Shown: positions 1 through 7,478 of the stretch, one piece after another
How the letters are laid out: each line of letters opens with the position of its first letter
Position numbering within the stretch: position 1 is the stretch's first letter
Origin: an uncultured Collinsella sp.
GTDB lineage: Bacteria > Actinomycetota > Coriobacteriia > Coriobacteriales > Coriobacteriaceae
DNA length: 16,464 nt
NCBI GenBank assembly: GCA_900756945.1
Contig: CAAELZ010000089.1
Coordinates: forward strand, 1-16,464
Reading direction: 5' to 3'
Made by a program: the position numbers and the translations under genes
Notes under the pieces: model-generated
What the model saw: the letters and a program-made list of their open reading frames with translations, nothing else
Told to the model about the DNA's origin: nothing
Databases searched by the model: none

Positions 1-1349
1 AGAAGGCCCCCGGGGGCTTTGTCACCTGGAACAAGCAGACCTTTGAGCGCCTGATCGAGACGCAGCCCGAAACGCTCAAGCCGCGCCTTCGCATCACACA
101 CTCCATGGTGATTAGCGTGGTCGAGCAGGGCGGCGACGCCCGCGCCCGCGTACACGACCTCATCGAGACGAGCCTGCAGACTCCCGAAGAAAAGGCTAAG
201 CTCGAGGTTCGCGCCGACGAAATCTTCGCCACGCTCATCGACTCCGGCGTCGTCGTGCGCACCGAGGTACCGCCCGCACCCGACGCTCCGGCTGATGCCG
301 CGCCGGACATCGACTACGCGCTGACGGTCGACCTGCCCGAGGACTTTGCGCTCGACCAGCCGCTCTCGCCGTTTTTGCTTGCCGCGCTGGAGTTGCTCGA
401 TCCCGAGAGCGAGACCTATACCATGGACCTCATCTCGATGGTCGAGGCTACGCTCGAGGATCCCAAGCAGGTGCTGCGCGCACAGGAGCGCGCCGCACGC
501 GATCGCGCTATGGCCGAGATGAAAGCCGACGGCATCGAGTATGAGGAGCGTCTGGAGCGTATTCAGGACGTCACGTACGAAAAACCGCTCGAGGATTTGC
601 TCGACGCCGCCTTTGACAAGTACTGCCAGGAAGTACCCTGGGCCAACGACTACCAGCTCTCGCCCAAGAGCGTCCTGCGCGATATGCTGGAAAGCGCGAG
701 CGATTTTAAGGGCTACATTCAAAAGCTCGGCATCGCCCGCTCCGAGGGCATTTTGCTGCGCTACCTGGCAGAGGCTTACCGTTCGCTCGACCGCACCGTA
801 CCCATCGAGAAGCGCGACGAGCGCCTGCGCGACATTATCTCGTGGCTGGGCTTTGTGGTGCGCTCGGTCGACTCGAGCCTGGTGGACGAGTGGGAGAACG
901 CCGGCAACCCGGCAGCCCTCGACGCCGCGCCGCCGCAGGGCATCGACGAGGTCGTGGCGGATCGTCGCGGCTGCACGCTGTTGGTGCGCAACGCGCTCTT
1001 CCGCCGCGTGACTCTTGCCGCCCGCGAGCATGTGCGCGACCTGGGCGAACTCGACGACGACTGGGGCATGAGCGAGATCCGCTGGCAAAAAGCACTCGAC
1101 GCTTACCACGAGCAGCACGAGGAGATTCTCACCGACGGCGACGCGCGCTCCTCTGCTATGTTCTCGATCGACGAGTCCGACGAGAAGGCGCTCCACGTGT
1201 GGCACGTGCACCAGATTTTTGCCGACGAGGACGGCGACCACGACTTTGGCATCATGGGCGATGTCGATCTGGACGCCACGCAAGACGGTGGCGAGGTCAT
1301 CTTCAAGAACTACCGCGTCGGTTTTATCGAGGATTTGCTCGAGGATTAG
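1..1349 (+). CDS. DEAD/DEAH-box helicase, C-terminal DUF3516 part (5' truncated by window)
   Basis: The frame is open from the first bases of the window (KAPGGFVTWNKQTFERLIE...) to the TAG at 1347-1349, so the start codon and the helicase motor lie upstream. The visible 449 or so residues look like the C-terminal half of actinobacterial ATP-dependent RNA helicases carrying a DUF3516 region. Recognisable stretches are THSMVISVV, the mostly helical acidic middle, and LLRYLAEAYRSL near 225 residues before the end. No Walker A or DEAD box is visible because that part is outside the window. The first ATG in frame (105) is internal and should not be used as a start. The function of DUF3516 is not known to me; RNA remodelling is inferred from the motor domain of the family. 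A strong terminator follows 24 bases after the stop. Family assignment is from memory of the family, not a search. Confidence 0.8.
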   Translation, partial: KAPGGFVTWNKQTFERLIETQPETLKPRLRITHSMVISVVEQGGDARARVHDLIETSLQTPEEKAKLEVRADEIFATLIDSGVVVRTEVPPAPDAPADAAPDIDYALTVDLPEDFALDQPLSPFLLAALELLDPESETYTMDLISMVEATLEDPKQVLRAQERAARDRAMAEMKADGIEYEERLERIQDVTYEKPLEDLLDAAFDKYCQEVPWANDYQLSPKSVLRDMLESASDFKGYIQKLGIARSEGILLRYLAEAYRSLDRTVPIEKRDERLRDIISWLGFVVRSVDSSLVDEWENAGNPAALDAAPPQGIDEVVADRRGCTLLVRNALFRRVTLAAREHVRDLGELDDDWGMSEIRWQKALDAYHEQHEEILTDGDARSSAMFSIDESDEKALHVWHVHQIFADEDGDHDFGIMGDVDLDATQDGGEVIFKNYRVGFIEDLLED

Positions 1350-1372
1350 CCAAGCATATTGGGACGAAACGA

Positions 1373-1412
1373 AGCGGGGCTGTTGGCAACATCGCCAGCA
1401 GCCCCGCTTTTT
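1373..1412 (+). terminator. Rho-independent terminator of the helicase gene
   Basis: Arms 1373-1387 and 1394-1408 pair over 15 bp with one G-T pair, around a 6-base loop (AACATC). A run of five T follows at 1408-1412. It lies 24 bases after the helicase stop and 17 bases before the stop of the convergent DUF2130 gene. It has a T tract only in the + direction, so it mainly serves the helicase gene. Confidence 0.9.
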
Positions 1413-1428
1413 CACTATCCGCTATGCC

Positions 1429-3186
1429 TTACTCGGCATCCTCGACCTCATACGAATCCGCCTCGGCTGGCTCCTCGTTTGTCTCTGACGCAGCCTCGCG
1501 TGCCTCGTCAAACGCTGCCTTCATGGTCTTGTTGCCCCATGTGAGCTTGCGAATGGTAAGCTCATCGGCCTTGTTGTGGGCCAAGCGTAGGTTCTCGGTG
1601 CTGCGGCGCAAGTCGTCCTTGGTCTTCTCGAGCTGCTTAATGGCGGCATCGATCTCCTTGATTGCCGACTCGAATTGCTTGCTCGCCAGGTTGTAGTTGC
1701 GCGAGAAGCCATCCTTGAACTTCTCCATCTTGGCTTCGAAGTTCGTGACATCGATATTCTGCTGTTTGTACTCCGCCAGTTCCTGCTTATAGCGAAGCGA
1801 ACCCATAGCGGCGTTGCGAAGGAGCGTAATCATGGGGATGAAGAACTGCGGGCGGATCACGTACATCTTCTCATAGCGGTAACTCACGTCGACGATACCC
1901 GCGTTATAGAGGTCACTCTCGGGCTCCAGCAGGGTGCAGAGCACCGCATACTCGCAGCCTTTCTGGCGGCGATCGTGATCGAGTTTCTTAAAGAAATCCT
2001 CGTTCTTGTGTTTGGTCGCGGTCTCGTCGTTCTCGTTTTTCATCTCGAACATGATCGAAATGATCTCGTTGCCGCTCTCGTCACACTCGCGGAAGATAAA
2101 GTCGCCCTTGGTACCCTCGGACGCATCATTATCTTTCTCGAAGTACGCGTTGGGAAACGCCGTCATGCGCAGACGGTTGAACTCAGTCTCGCAGTGCTGC
2201 TCGAGCGACTCGCCCACCATCTTGGTGGACAGGCGGACCTTCATGTCCTTAAGGCGCTCAATCTCTTCATCCTTGTAGCGAATCAGGTCATCGCTCGCGC
2301 GCTTGGCCTGCGCAAGCTCGAGCTCGTGTGCCGCCTTGGCTTGCTCCTCACGAGAATCGCGCACCGCCAGCTCGCTCGTCAGTTTGGCACGCGCCTCATC
2401 GCGCTCTCGCTCCGCCGCGGCGACCGCCTCTGACAGGTTCATTTTTGCCATCAGTTCCTGCTCGCGCAGCTGGGCACGCAGGCCCTCGGCCTCCTGCTCA
2501 GACCGAGCCTTTGCGGCGGAAAGCTTCTCCTGCACCTTCGCGCGGTAGTCTGTGAGTGTGCGTTCGGCCTCGCTGCGAGCGGCATCGAGCTCACGCTGAG
2601 ACTCGGCCGCGGCAGCGGCAAGCGCCATCTCCTGGGCCTTGTCCGCCGCGGCAAGCTTGGCCTGCAACTCGGCAATCTGGGCATCTCGTGCAGCTACATC
2701 GTTTTGAGCAGCATTGCGCGCCGCCGACTCGGCAAGCTTGGCTTCGTCATCCTTGCGCCCCAGCTGCGCACGCAAGTTGTCGATTTCGCGCTGGAGCTCG
2801 GCGTTCTCCTTTTGAGCGTCGGCACGGGCCTCAACCGCCGCGCGCTGGCTTGCGCTCTCGCGCTCCGCGGCAGCGCCCTCGAGTTTGGCGTGCAGCTCGG
2901 CAAGCTCCGCATCGCGCTTGGCGAGTTCTTGCGCCAGCTGCTGGGCTGCAGCGTTCTTCTGCTCGACAAGCTGAGCGTCGCGCTGAGACTCCGCCTTTTG
3001 CAAAGCAGCCGTCGAGCGCGAGCGCTCAAGCTCCAGCGCCTGCTCGCCCTCGCGCTGAACAGCCTTCACGCGCTCGTCCAGGTCGCGCGAGAACTCGGCG
3101 TCGCGCACCTGCTTGACGATATCCGCATAACCGGACGCATCGACCTTAAAAACTTCACCGCAATGCGGGCACTTGATCTCGTTCAT
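1429..3186 (-). CDS. DUF2130 family protein: zinc-ribbon-like N-terminus, long coiled coil, PD-(D/E)XK-like C-terminus
   Basis: A 585-residue protein. Residues 1-15 carry CPHCG (C6, C9), half of a zinc ribbon. About residues 30-320 are almost uninterrupted heptad-rich, Ala/Glu/Lys/Arg-rich coiled coil. Residues 320-500 are the DUF2130 domain: VGESLEQHCETEFN, then GDFIF (D362) and FEMKNE (E381, K383). That spacing resembles a PD-(D/E)XK nuclease core, as in RmuC, which has the same coiled-coil-plus-nuclease layout. The C-terminal 90 residues are helical and end in an acidic tail. The start at 3186 has GAGGAG six bases upstream on the minus strand. It is monocistronic: the next gene on this strand upstream (ChbG) has its own terminator in between. 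Family membership is confident; nuclease activity is inference, and the cellular role is unknown. Confidence 0.85.
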   Translation of the reverse strand: MNEIKCPHCGEVFKVDASGYADIVKQVRDAEFSRDLDERVKAVQREGEQALELERSRSTAALQKAESQRDAQLVEQKNAAAQQLAQELAKRDAELAELHAKLEGAAAERESASQRAAVEARADAQKENAELQREIDNLRAQLGRKDDEAKLAESAARNAAQNDVAARDAQIAELQAKLAAADKAQEMALAAAAAESQRELDAARSEAERTLTDYRAKVQEKLSAAKARSEQEAEGLRAQLREQELMAKMNLSEAVAAAERERDEARAKLTSELAVRDSREEQAKAAHELELAQAKRASDDLIRYKDEEIERLKDMKVRLSTKMVGESLEQHCETEFNRLRMTAFPNAYFEKDNDASEGTKGDFIFRECDESGNEIISIMFEMKNENDETATKHKNEDFFKKLDHDRRQKGCEYAVLCTLLEPESDLYNAGIVDVSYRYEKMYVIRPQFFIPMITLLRNAAMGSLRYKQELAEYKQQNIDVTNFEAKMEKFKDGFSRNYNLASKQFESAIKEIDAAIKQLEKTKDDLRRSTENLRLAHNKADELTIRKLTWGNKTMKAAFDEAREAASETNEEPAEADSYEVEDAE

Positions 3187-3244
3187 GGCAGCTCCTCGAT
3201 GGACGCAAATTTCAACCGCCTACACTCTACCGCGCCGCACGGAC

Positions 3245-3279
3245 AAAAAAGGCGCCGCTGCCATAATGGCAACGGCGCC
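3245..3279 (-). terminator. Rho-independent terminator after the PTS-chbG operon
   Basis: On the minus strand GGCGCCGTTGCCAT pairs with ATGGCAGCGGCGCC (3251-3279, one mismatched or wobble position), followed by six T (3245-3250). It sits 47 bases after the ChbG stop and separates that operon from the DUF2130 gene. Confidence 0.85.
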
Positions 3280-3284
3280 AGAAC

Positions 3285-3315
3285 CACCACAAAGGCGACT
3301 GTCCCCTTTGTGGTG
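3285..3315. repeat. REP-like hairpin with CTGTCCCCTTT core
   Basis: Perfect 11-bp inverted repeat CACCACAAAGG (3285-3295) / CCTTTGTGGTG (3305-3315) around a 9-base loop. It has no T tract and lies just after the ChbG stop. It shares TGTCCC(C)TTT with two other intergenic hairpins in this window, at 4109-4140 and 16294-16318. Confidence 0.6.
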
Positions 3316-3325
3316 ACTTGGGTCC

Positions 3326-4090
3326 TTACAGGTCGCGGTAGTCGATCAGGCGAAGATCAGGTTGAGACTCAAGCCAAGTGCGAAGCTCGGGGTCGATCAG
3401 CGCATCGACTTCCTTGGTGCGGTCGGTCGTGAGCGAGCTGTTCTCCAGGATAAAACGATCGAGATAGCCCGGATGGCACACAAAGACGACCGTCTCGCCG
3501 TCCACCATCTCGCGAACCGTCTGCATGATTGCCTCTTTGGGCTCGTAGCCCGGCTCCATCGAGCGCATCACCATGCGCAGATCAGTATCTCCGCAATGCA
3601 CCACAGCCGCGGGGTCGAAGCTCGCCTTTTGCTCCTTAAGGCCCAGCTCCTGAGCAACCGCCGAGATCGCTCGGTTAAGGTTTTTGCTCATGACGGCATG
3701 GGCCTCAAAGTAATCGGGCTCGCGGCCCACGATCTCGACAAAGCGGTCATGCTGCGCGCGGATCTCGATGCAGGCCTCGTCGAAGTCTATCAACTCCTCG
3801 CCGCGCTTAAAATGATCGCGGAAGGTACGGCTGCTATGGAACTCGCCGTTCTCGTTGAGCATGCTCGGAATGAGCGCCGGGTCGGCACACGGCTTGCCCA
3901 GGCACACGTTGGTGTGCTGACCCACCGCAATGCCGACATCCGCCACGAGCGACCAGCCACGCTCGGCCTCGGGCATATTGGGCATAAGTCCCGCCGAGCG
4001 CACCAGGCCCTCATTGATACTGCGGGCAATCCCCAGGTTAACGGCATACGAATAACCGATATCGTCGGCACGAATGAGCAATTGCTTCAT
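3326..4090 (-). CDS. ChbG/YdjC-type carbohydrate deacetylase
   Basis: 254 residues from the chosen ATG at 4090. The longer reading from 4102 adds only MGVN; the 4090 start has GGGGG five bases upstream and puts the family's opening strand (LLIRADDIG) where it belongs. Features seen are the metal-binding Asp pair (D9, D10), GQHTNVCLGKP with H59, FEAHAVM with H131, and HPGY with H206. These fit the metal-dependent deacetylases that remove an N-acetyl or O-acetyl group from sugars such as chitobiose in the ChbG case. It has no signal peptide, so it is cytoplasmic, where PTS-imported phosphosugars arrive. It lies 77 bases downstream of the PTS permease on the same strand, separated only by a REP-like hairpin, and is closed by a terminator. 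The substrate is unknown. Confidence 0.85.
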   Translation of the reverse strand: MKQLLIRADDIGYSYAVNLGIARSINEGLVRSAGLMPNMPEAERGWSLVADVGIAVGQHTNVCLGKPCADPALIPSMLNENGEFHSSRTFRDHFKRGEELIDFDEACIEIRAQHDRFVEIVGREPDYFEAHAVMSKNLNRAISAVAQELGLKEQKASFDPAAVVHCGDTDLRMVMRSMEPGYEPKEAIMQTVREMVDGETVVFVCHPGYLDRFILENSSLTTDRTKEVDALIDPELRTWLESQPDLRLIDYRDL

Positions 4091-4108
4091 ATTGACCCCC
4101 ATCTACGG

Positions 4109-4140
4109 AAAGGGACACTTGAAGCGCAGCCAAGTGCCCC
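4109..4140. repeat. REP-like hairpin between PTS permease and deacetylase genes
   Basis: Arms 4112-4121 and 4131-4140 pair (GGGACACTTG against CAAGTGCCCC, one A-C mismatch) around a 9-base loop. On the minus strand the 3' flank reads TGTCCCTTT, the motif shared with the hairpins at 3285 and 16294. In an operon this position could stabilise the upstream permease mRNA or reduce expression of the downstream gene. Confidence 0.5.
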
Positions 4141-4167
4141 AGATAATTGTCCTACCGAACGGATGCT

Positions 4168-5616
4168 TTAGGCTTTGGCGGCAGCAGCGTCTTCGTCGAG
4201 CTGCTCCTTGGTAAAGCCAAAGAAGTAGGCGATGGCAGCGGCGGCAACAAATGCAGTGCCCGATGCAACGCAACCCCATACGAGATTAGCAGTTCCGCCT
4301 GCAACATAACCTGTAATACCTAGGATATTAGTTGCGCCCAAAACATACGTGGTCACATTAGTGAGAGCCGCGATCAGGCCGCCGATAGCGCCGCCCGCGA
4401 CCATGGCACCCAGGCAGCGAGTATACTTAAAGCCGCAGCCATACAGCGCGGGCTCCGTCACGCCACCGACAATGCCGGAGAGCGAGAAACCAAGCATAGC
4501 GCCCTTTTCGTCGACCTCCTTAAGGCGCAGGAAGGCACCGAAGGCCATGCCCCACGTGGCGAACTGAGCGATAGCACCCGCGACCATAACGCAGGAGTCA
4601 GACCCTGAGGTGAGCACCTGCACAATGCCGAGGGCAATCAGAACCTGGTGCATACCGGTCATAACCAGGAACTCCCAAAGCGCGGCAATGGCGACGAGGG
4701 AGAGGATCGTGACGATGCCGCCAGCGTTTCCGAGGCCGAACATAAAGTTGCCGACCAGGTCGCCCAGAATGGAACCAATCGGAGCTAGGGCGCACAGGGA
4801 AACGGGGGTCATCACAGCCATGGTGCACACGGGCACAAACACCGTGGAGAGCATGTCGGGGATGATCTTCTTCATGAACTTCTCGACGACCATCAGCACC
4901 GGCATAGACAGCAGCATGGGAAGCACGGTCGCAGAATAGTTGTTCAGCTGAGCCGGGAGCACGCCGTAAACCATCGTGGTCGTAGCACCAGAATCCGCAG
5001 CGGCGTTGACCAACGTCATGAACTCGGGGGCAATGAGCACGCCGCCGAGCATCATGCCGAGCGGCTGGCTGCAGCCGAGCTGCTTTGCGGCAGCCCAACC
5101 CAGATAGACAGGGAGGAAATAATAGCCTGCGTTGTAAATCCAGTTGTAGAAGAAGTTGTAGATGTCGGAATCAGCAGACCAGATACCGAGCATGCCGTCG
5201 CCGCAAAGTACGGCAAGTGTGCGGAACATGGCGGCGCCCATGATAATGGGGATCGTCATGCACATTGTCTTGGACAGGTAGTTAAGGGCCTTCTTGCCCG
5301 CAGTCTTGACCGTCAGTGGCTCCTTGGTGCCGTCATCGAGGTTCTCGTCAATGGAGCCTTCGCCCTTGACGCCCAGCGCAATGGCGGCGTCATAGACCTT
5401 CGGCACGTTCTGGCCAATGATGACCTGATACTGGCCGCCAGACCACTGTGCGCCCAACACACCCTTGATCTTCTTAACTTCATTATCATTGGGAATGGAC
5501 TGATCTTTGAGGTTCAGACGCAAGCGGGTCATGCAGTGCGTCGCGTTCGTCACATTGGAGGCGCCGCCGACGGCAGCGAGCACGTCCTCGGCAATCTTCT
5601 TGTTATCGACAGTCAT
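4168..5616 (-). CDS. PTS sugar permease, EIIBC (glucoside/sucrose/trehalose superfamily), no IIA domain
   Basis: 482 residues from the ATG at 5616, which has AAGGGA eight bases upstream; a TTG start at 5637 would add seven residues and has no better site. Residues 1-85 are the EIIB domain with the phosphorylated Cys in NATHCMTRLRL (C28). About 105-465 is the EIIC membrane domain with around ten hydrophobic segments and the conserved GGVTEPALYG (about 384-393). It stops after EIIC with an acidic Ala-rich tail, so the phosphate must come from an EIIA encoded elsewhere, as in TreB, ScrA or MurP. It imports and phosphorylates a sugar. It lies downstream of a RAT/terminator leader and a BglG-type antiterminator, and upstream of a sugar deacetylase. 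The substrate cannot be read from the sequence; an acetylated sugar is suggested by the neighbour only. Confidence 0.9.
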   Translation of the reverse strand: MTVDNKKIAEDVLAAVGGASNVTNATHCMTRLRLNLKDQSIPNDNEVKKIKGVLGAQWSGGQYQVIIGQNVPKVYDAAIALGVKGEGSIDENLDDGTKEPLTVKTAGKKALNYLSKTMCMTIPIIMGAAMFRTLAVLCGDGMLGIWSADSDIYNFFYNWIYNAGYYFLPVYLGWAAAKQLGCSQPLGMMLGGVLIAPEFMTLVNAAADSGATTTMVYGVLPAQLNNYSATVLPMLLSMPVLMVVEKFMKKIIPDMLSTVFVPVCTMAVMTPVSLCALAPIGSILGDLVGNFMFGLGNAGGIVTILSLVAIAALWEFLVMTGMHQVLIALGIVQVLTSGSDSCVMVAGAIAQFATWGMAFGAFLRLKEVDEKGAMLGFSLSGIVGGVTEPALYGCGFKYTRCLGAMVAGGAIGGLIAALTNVTTYVLGATNILGITGYVAGGTANLVWGCVASGTAFVAAAAIAYFFGFTKEQLDEDAAAAKA

Positions 5617-5754
5617 GTCGAATCCCTTCTCTTCCAACTAAAGGCCGTGGGACTTCACGGCACCAAGACGCACGATTCCGCTAGCGCCTGCGCAGCGCGC
5701 GATACCAGTTGGCAAGAGATTGATTTGCATGTGATTCCCGGGTGGATCGACATG

Positions 5755-5825
5755 AAAAAAGCCCCGCGCACAACCGACAGAGACCCAATTATGGTCTCGG
5801 CAGAATCGGTAGTGCCTCTCGGAGC
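5755..5825 (-). terminator. Leader terminator overlapping the RAT, upstream of the PTS gene
   Basis: On the minus strand a long interrupted stem pairs GCTCCG...GCAC with GTGC...CGGGGC, then ACCGA with TCGGT, then GAGACC with GGTCTC around an ATAATTG loop. Six T follow at once (5755-5760). The 5' arm uses the same bases as the right half of the RAT (5808-5820). Terminator and RAT folds therefore exclude each other, which is the arrangement expected for BglG/LicT antitermination. It lies about 140 bases before the permease start. Confidence 0.8.
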
Positions 5826-5844
5826 TGCGCCGTGAGTAACACCC
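5808..5844 (-). promoter_or_regulatory. Ribonucleic antiterminator (RAT) for the BglG/LicT-family protein
   Basis: On the minus strand the left half reads GGGTGTTACTC and the right half GAGAGGCACTACC. These match the RAT pattern GG-TTGTTACTG / CAGGCAAAACC remembered from sac, bgl and lic leaders. The apical part is longer than usual: 13 bases instead of a few, with CGG/CCG able to extend the stem past an A-A mismatch. A TATACT candidate -10 box lies about 15 bases upstream (near 5861-5866 on the + strand), though no good -35 is visible. Confidence 0.75.
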
Positions 5845-5897
5845 AACACACGGCGAGTATATGCGGCAGATGCGTTCGTTGCGGCTCAGATTACCGA

Positions 5898-5926
5898 CGA
5901 ACGGTAGCAAACGACCCGCGAACGGT
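5898..5926. repeat. Two CGAACGGT direct repeats 21 bp apart
   Basis: CGAACGGT occurs at 5898-5905 and 5919-5926, a spacing of two helical turns, between the antiterminator stop and the RAT leader. Each copy can also form a small hairpin with its flank. This could be a protein-binding site for the leader promoter; there is no direct support. Confidence 0.3.
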
Positions 5927-5956
5927 CGCCATGACGGAAAGGAAATACCAGAGAGC

Positions 5957-6793
5957 CTATTTATCCGAGCGGACAGAAGCCACGCGATTCACATGCATGA
6001 TCAGATAGACGAGCTCCTCTTGGGCCAATGGCTCGCCAAAGGTCTCTTGAATCAGATCGTCGACACGGTGAGCGCAACGCGATGCCGCCGGATACTGCTC
6101 CACGAGCACGTCGTAAAGACCGGAGTTCTCGGTATCGATCGGCTCTTTCTTTGCCACGCGGTCGAGCAGATAGCGCACATGAGTGGCAAAGCGGGCAAAG
6201 GCGAACGACGAGCGATCGACCGTCACACCCAACTCTTCTTGAATAATCGCGACCGTCATATCGAGCAGTCGCTCCTCGTGCTGCTCGGCAAGCACGCGCC
6301 GCTCGCTCGGCTTAACCGATGCGTTGACAATCGACATGGCAATGCCCGCGGCCTCGCTTCGGGGCATGCGCACATGAAAGCTCTTCTGGATACCGCGAAC
6401 AGCCAGCTCGCCCAAGCGGTATTCGATGGGATGCAGCTGCTCAAGATCGCGCTCAAGCGGCAACGACACCACCATGTGTTCGCGGGCGCGCTTAATGGCA
6501 AACTGAATATGGTCTGCCAATGTAATGGGAAGGTTAGGACTCAATTCGTACGAAAGCTGTCCGGTCGCGATATCGGCCAGCTGAGCAGAAAACTCCAGCA
6601 CCTCGGGATCGACCTCATCGATAAACGCCAGGTACTTTGAATCGATGCCGTAAAAGGTACGCGTGATGACATCCAGGTCGACCTCATGCGGCATATCGCC
6701 AAAGCCGATACCGCGGCCCAGCGCGATAAGCTGACGCCCCGCGCCGTCTTCGCAGATGGCAGCGTTATGGTTAATGCGCTGGATAGCCCTCAT
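5957..6793 (-). CDS. BglG/LicT-family transcriptional antiterminator (CAT-PRD1-PRD2)
   Basis: 278 residues from the ATG at 6793, with AGGAG ten bases upstream; the 13-residue extension to 6832 is rejected because family members start right at the RNA-binding domain (MRAIQRINHNAAIC). Residues 1-55 are the CAT RNA-binding domain, about 65-165 PRD1 and 170-278 PRD2. Phosphorylation sites by comparison with LicT: H95 (ADHIQFA) in PRD1, H205 (THVRYLL) and H267 (LIMHVNR) in PRD2. The second PRD1 histidine is replaced by Ser154 (IAMSIVNA). It binds the RAT in the leader of the downstream permease gene and prevents termination, under control of PTS phosphorylation. It is the first gene of the locus and lies 340 bases upstream of the permease. 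Confidence 0.92.
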   Translation of the reverse strand: MRAIQRINHNAAICEDGAGRQLIALGRGIGFGDMPHEVDLDVITRTFYGIDSKYLAFIDEVDPEVLEFSAQLADIATGQLSYELSPNLPITLADHIQFAIKRAREHMVVSLPLERDLEQLHPIEYRLGELAVRGIQKSFHVRMPRSEAAGIAMSIVNASVKPSERRVLAEQHEERLLDMTVAIIQEELGVTVDRSSFAFARFATHVRYLLDRVAKKEPIDTENSGLYDVLVEQYPAASRCAHRVDDLIQETFGEPLAQEELVYLIMHVNRVASVRSDK

Positions 6794-6813
6794 GGATTCA
6801 TCGCTCCTACTGA

Positions 6814-6846
6814 AACGCGCCGCACAGACCATCCGCGCGGCGCGTT
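6814..6846 (-). terminator. Probable weak terminator after the phosphoesterase gene
   Basis: Perfect 10-bp inverted repeat AACGCGCCGC (6814-6823) / GCGGCGCGTT (6837-6846), 20 bases past the phosphoesterase stop on the minus strand. The following sequence is only TTTC, so termination may be partial and some transcription may run into the antiterminator gene. Confidence 0.5.
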
Positions 6847-6866
6847 CATTCTACCTGCACTTACAG

Positions 6867-7412
6867 CTACAGTCCAAAGAAGCCTAGGATTTGGTCACGG
6901 CTTACGGGCTTGTACTCGTTGGCATCGAGGCCGACATCATAGCGAAAGATGGGGCGCTCGCGATCGCGGTTGCGCGCGTTGGTGCGGTCTCCCCTGCTGT
7001 GAATGTGCCCGTGCAACATGATGGCGCCGCGCGCCTTGCCGTTCCAGCTGAGCATGGGGTAATGGCTCATTACCAGGCGATGGCCCTTAGCGTAACCGGG
7101 GGCGACCTCCAGATAATCGCGCACCTCATCCCAAATGTGCGGCGCGTCTGGATCTTCCCAGTCGCCGTCATGGTTACCGCAGATGAGCGTTACGTTCTGA
7201 CATTCGATGCGCTCGCGCAGGCGCACCGCTTCCGCCAGGGGCAATCGATACGTAAAGTCTCCCAGGACATAAAGGCGGTCGTCCACAGCCACGCACTCGT
7301 TGATGGCATCGATGACACGGCGGTTCATCTCCTCGACCGAGTCAAACGGTCGATCCATGTCGTGCAGGATATTCGTATCGCCCAGGTGCAGGTCGGCGGT
7401 AAACCACATCAT
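6867..7412 (-). CDS. Calcineurin-like metallophosphoesterase
   Basis: 181 residues from the ATG at 7412, which has GAGGA eight bases upstream. An upstream start at 7478 would add 22 residues of non-family sequence before the first metal motif. All motifs of the two-metal phosphoesterase fold are present: D7 and H9 (TADLHLGD), D52 (LGDF), N80-H81 (GNHD), H117 (MSHYP), and H136/H138 (HGHIHS). The C-terminal VGLDANEYKPVS is typical of small stand-alone members. The substrate is unknown; members act on phosphodiesters, nucleotides or phosphoproteins. It is cytoplasmic, with no signal peptide. It is the last gene of a minus-strand group with two tiny ORFs just upstream. Confidence 0.88.
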   Translation of the reverse strand: MMWFTADLHLGDTNILHDMDRPFDSVEEMNRRVIDAINECVAVDDRLYVLGDFTYRLPLAEAVRLRERIECQNVTLICGNHDGDWEDPDAPHIWDEVRDYLEVAPGYAKGHRLVMSHYPMLSWNGKARGAIMLHGHIHSRGDRTNARNRDRERPIFRYDVGLDANEYKPVSRDQILGFFGL

Positions 7413-7478
7413 CGTCTCTGTCCTCATTTCGCAACGCGTATAAGACCTGTCTAGTATACAGACGCAGCGATGCGACAA

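Noticed and set aside
105..1349. Treating the ATG at 105 as the start of a 414-residue gene
   Set aside because: The frame is open back to the first bases of the window with family-like sequence, so 105 is an internal Met.
1675..2433. Long + strand open frame opposite the DUF2130 gene
   Set aside because: It lies wholly antisense to the well-supported coiled-coil gene; Leu/Val/Arg-rich translation is typical of the complement of Glu/Lys/Ala coiled-coil codons. No ribosome-binding site or family motif.
5861..6640. + strand open frame opposite the antiterminator gene
   Set aside because: Antisense to a gene with clear CAT-PRD-PRD layout; the start region overlaps the RAT leader. No recognisable protein.
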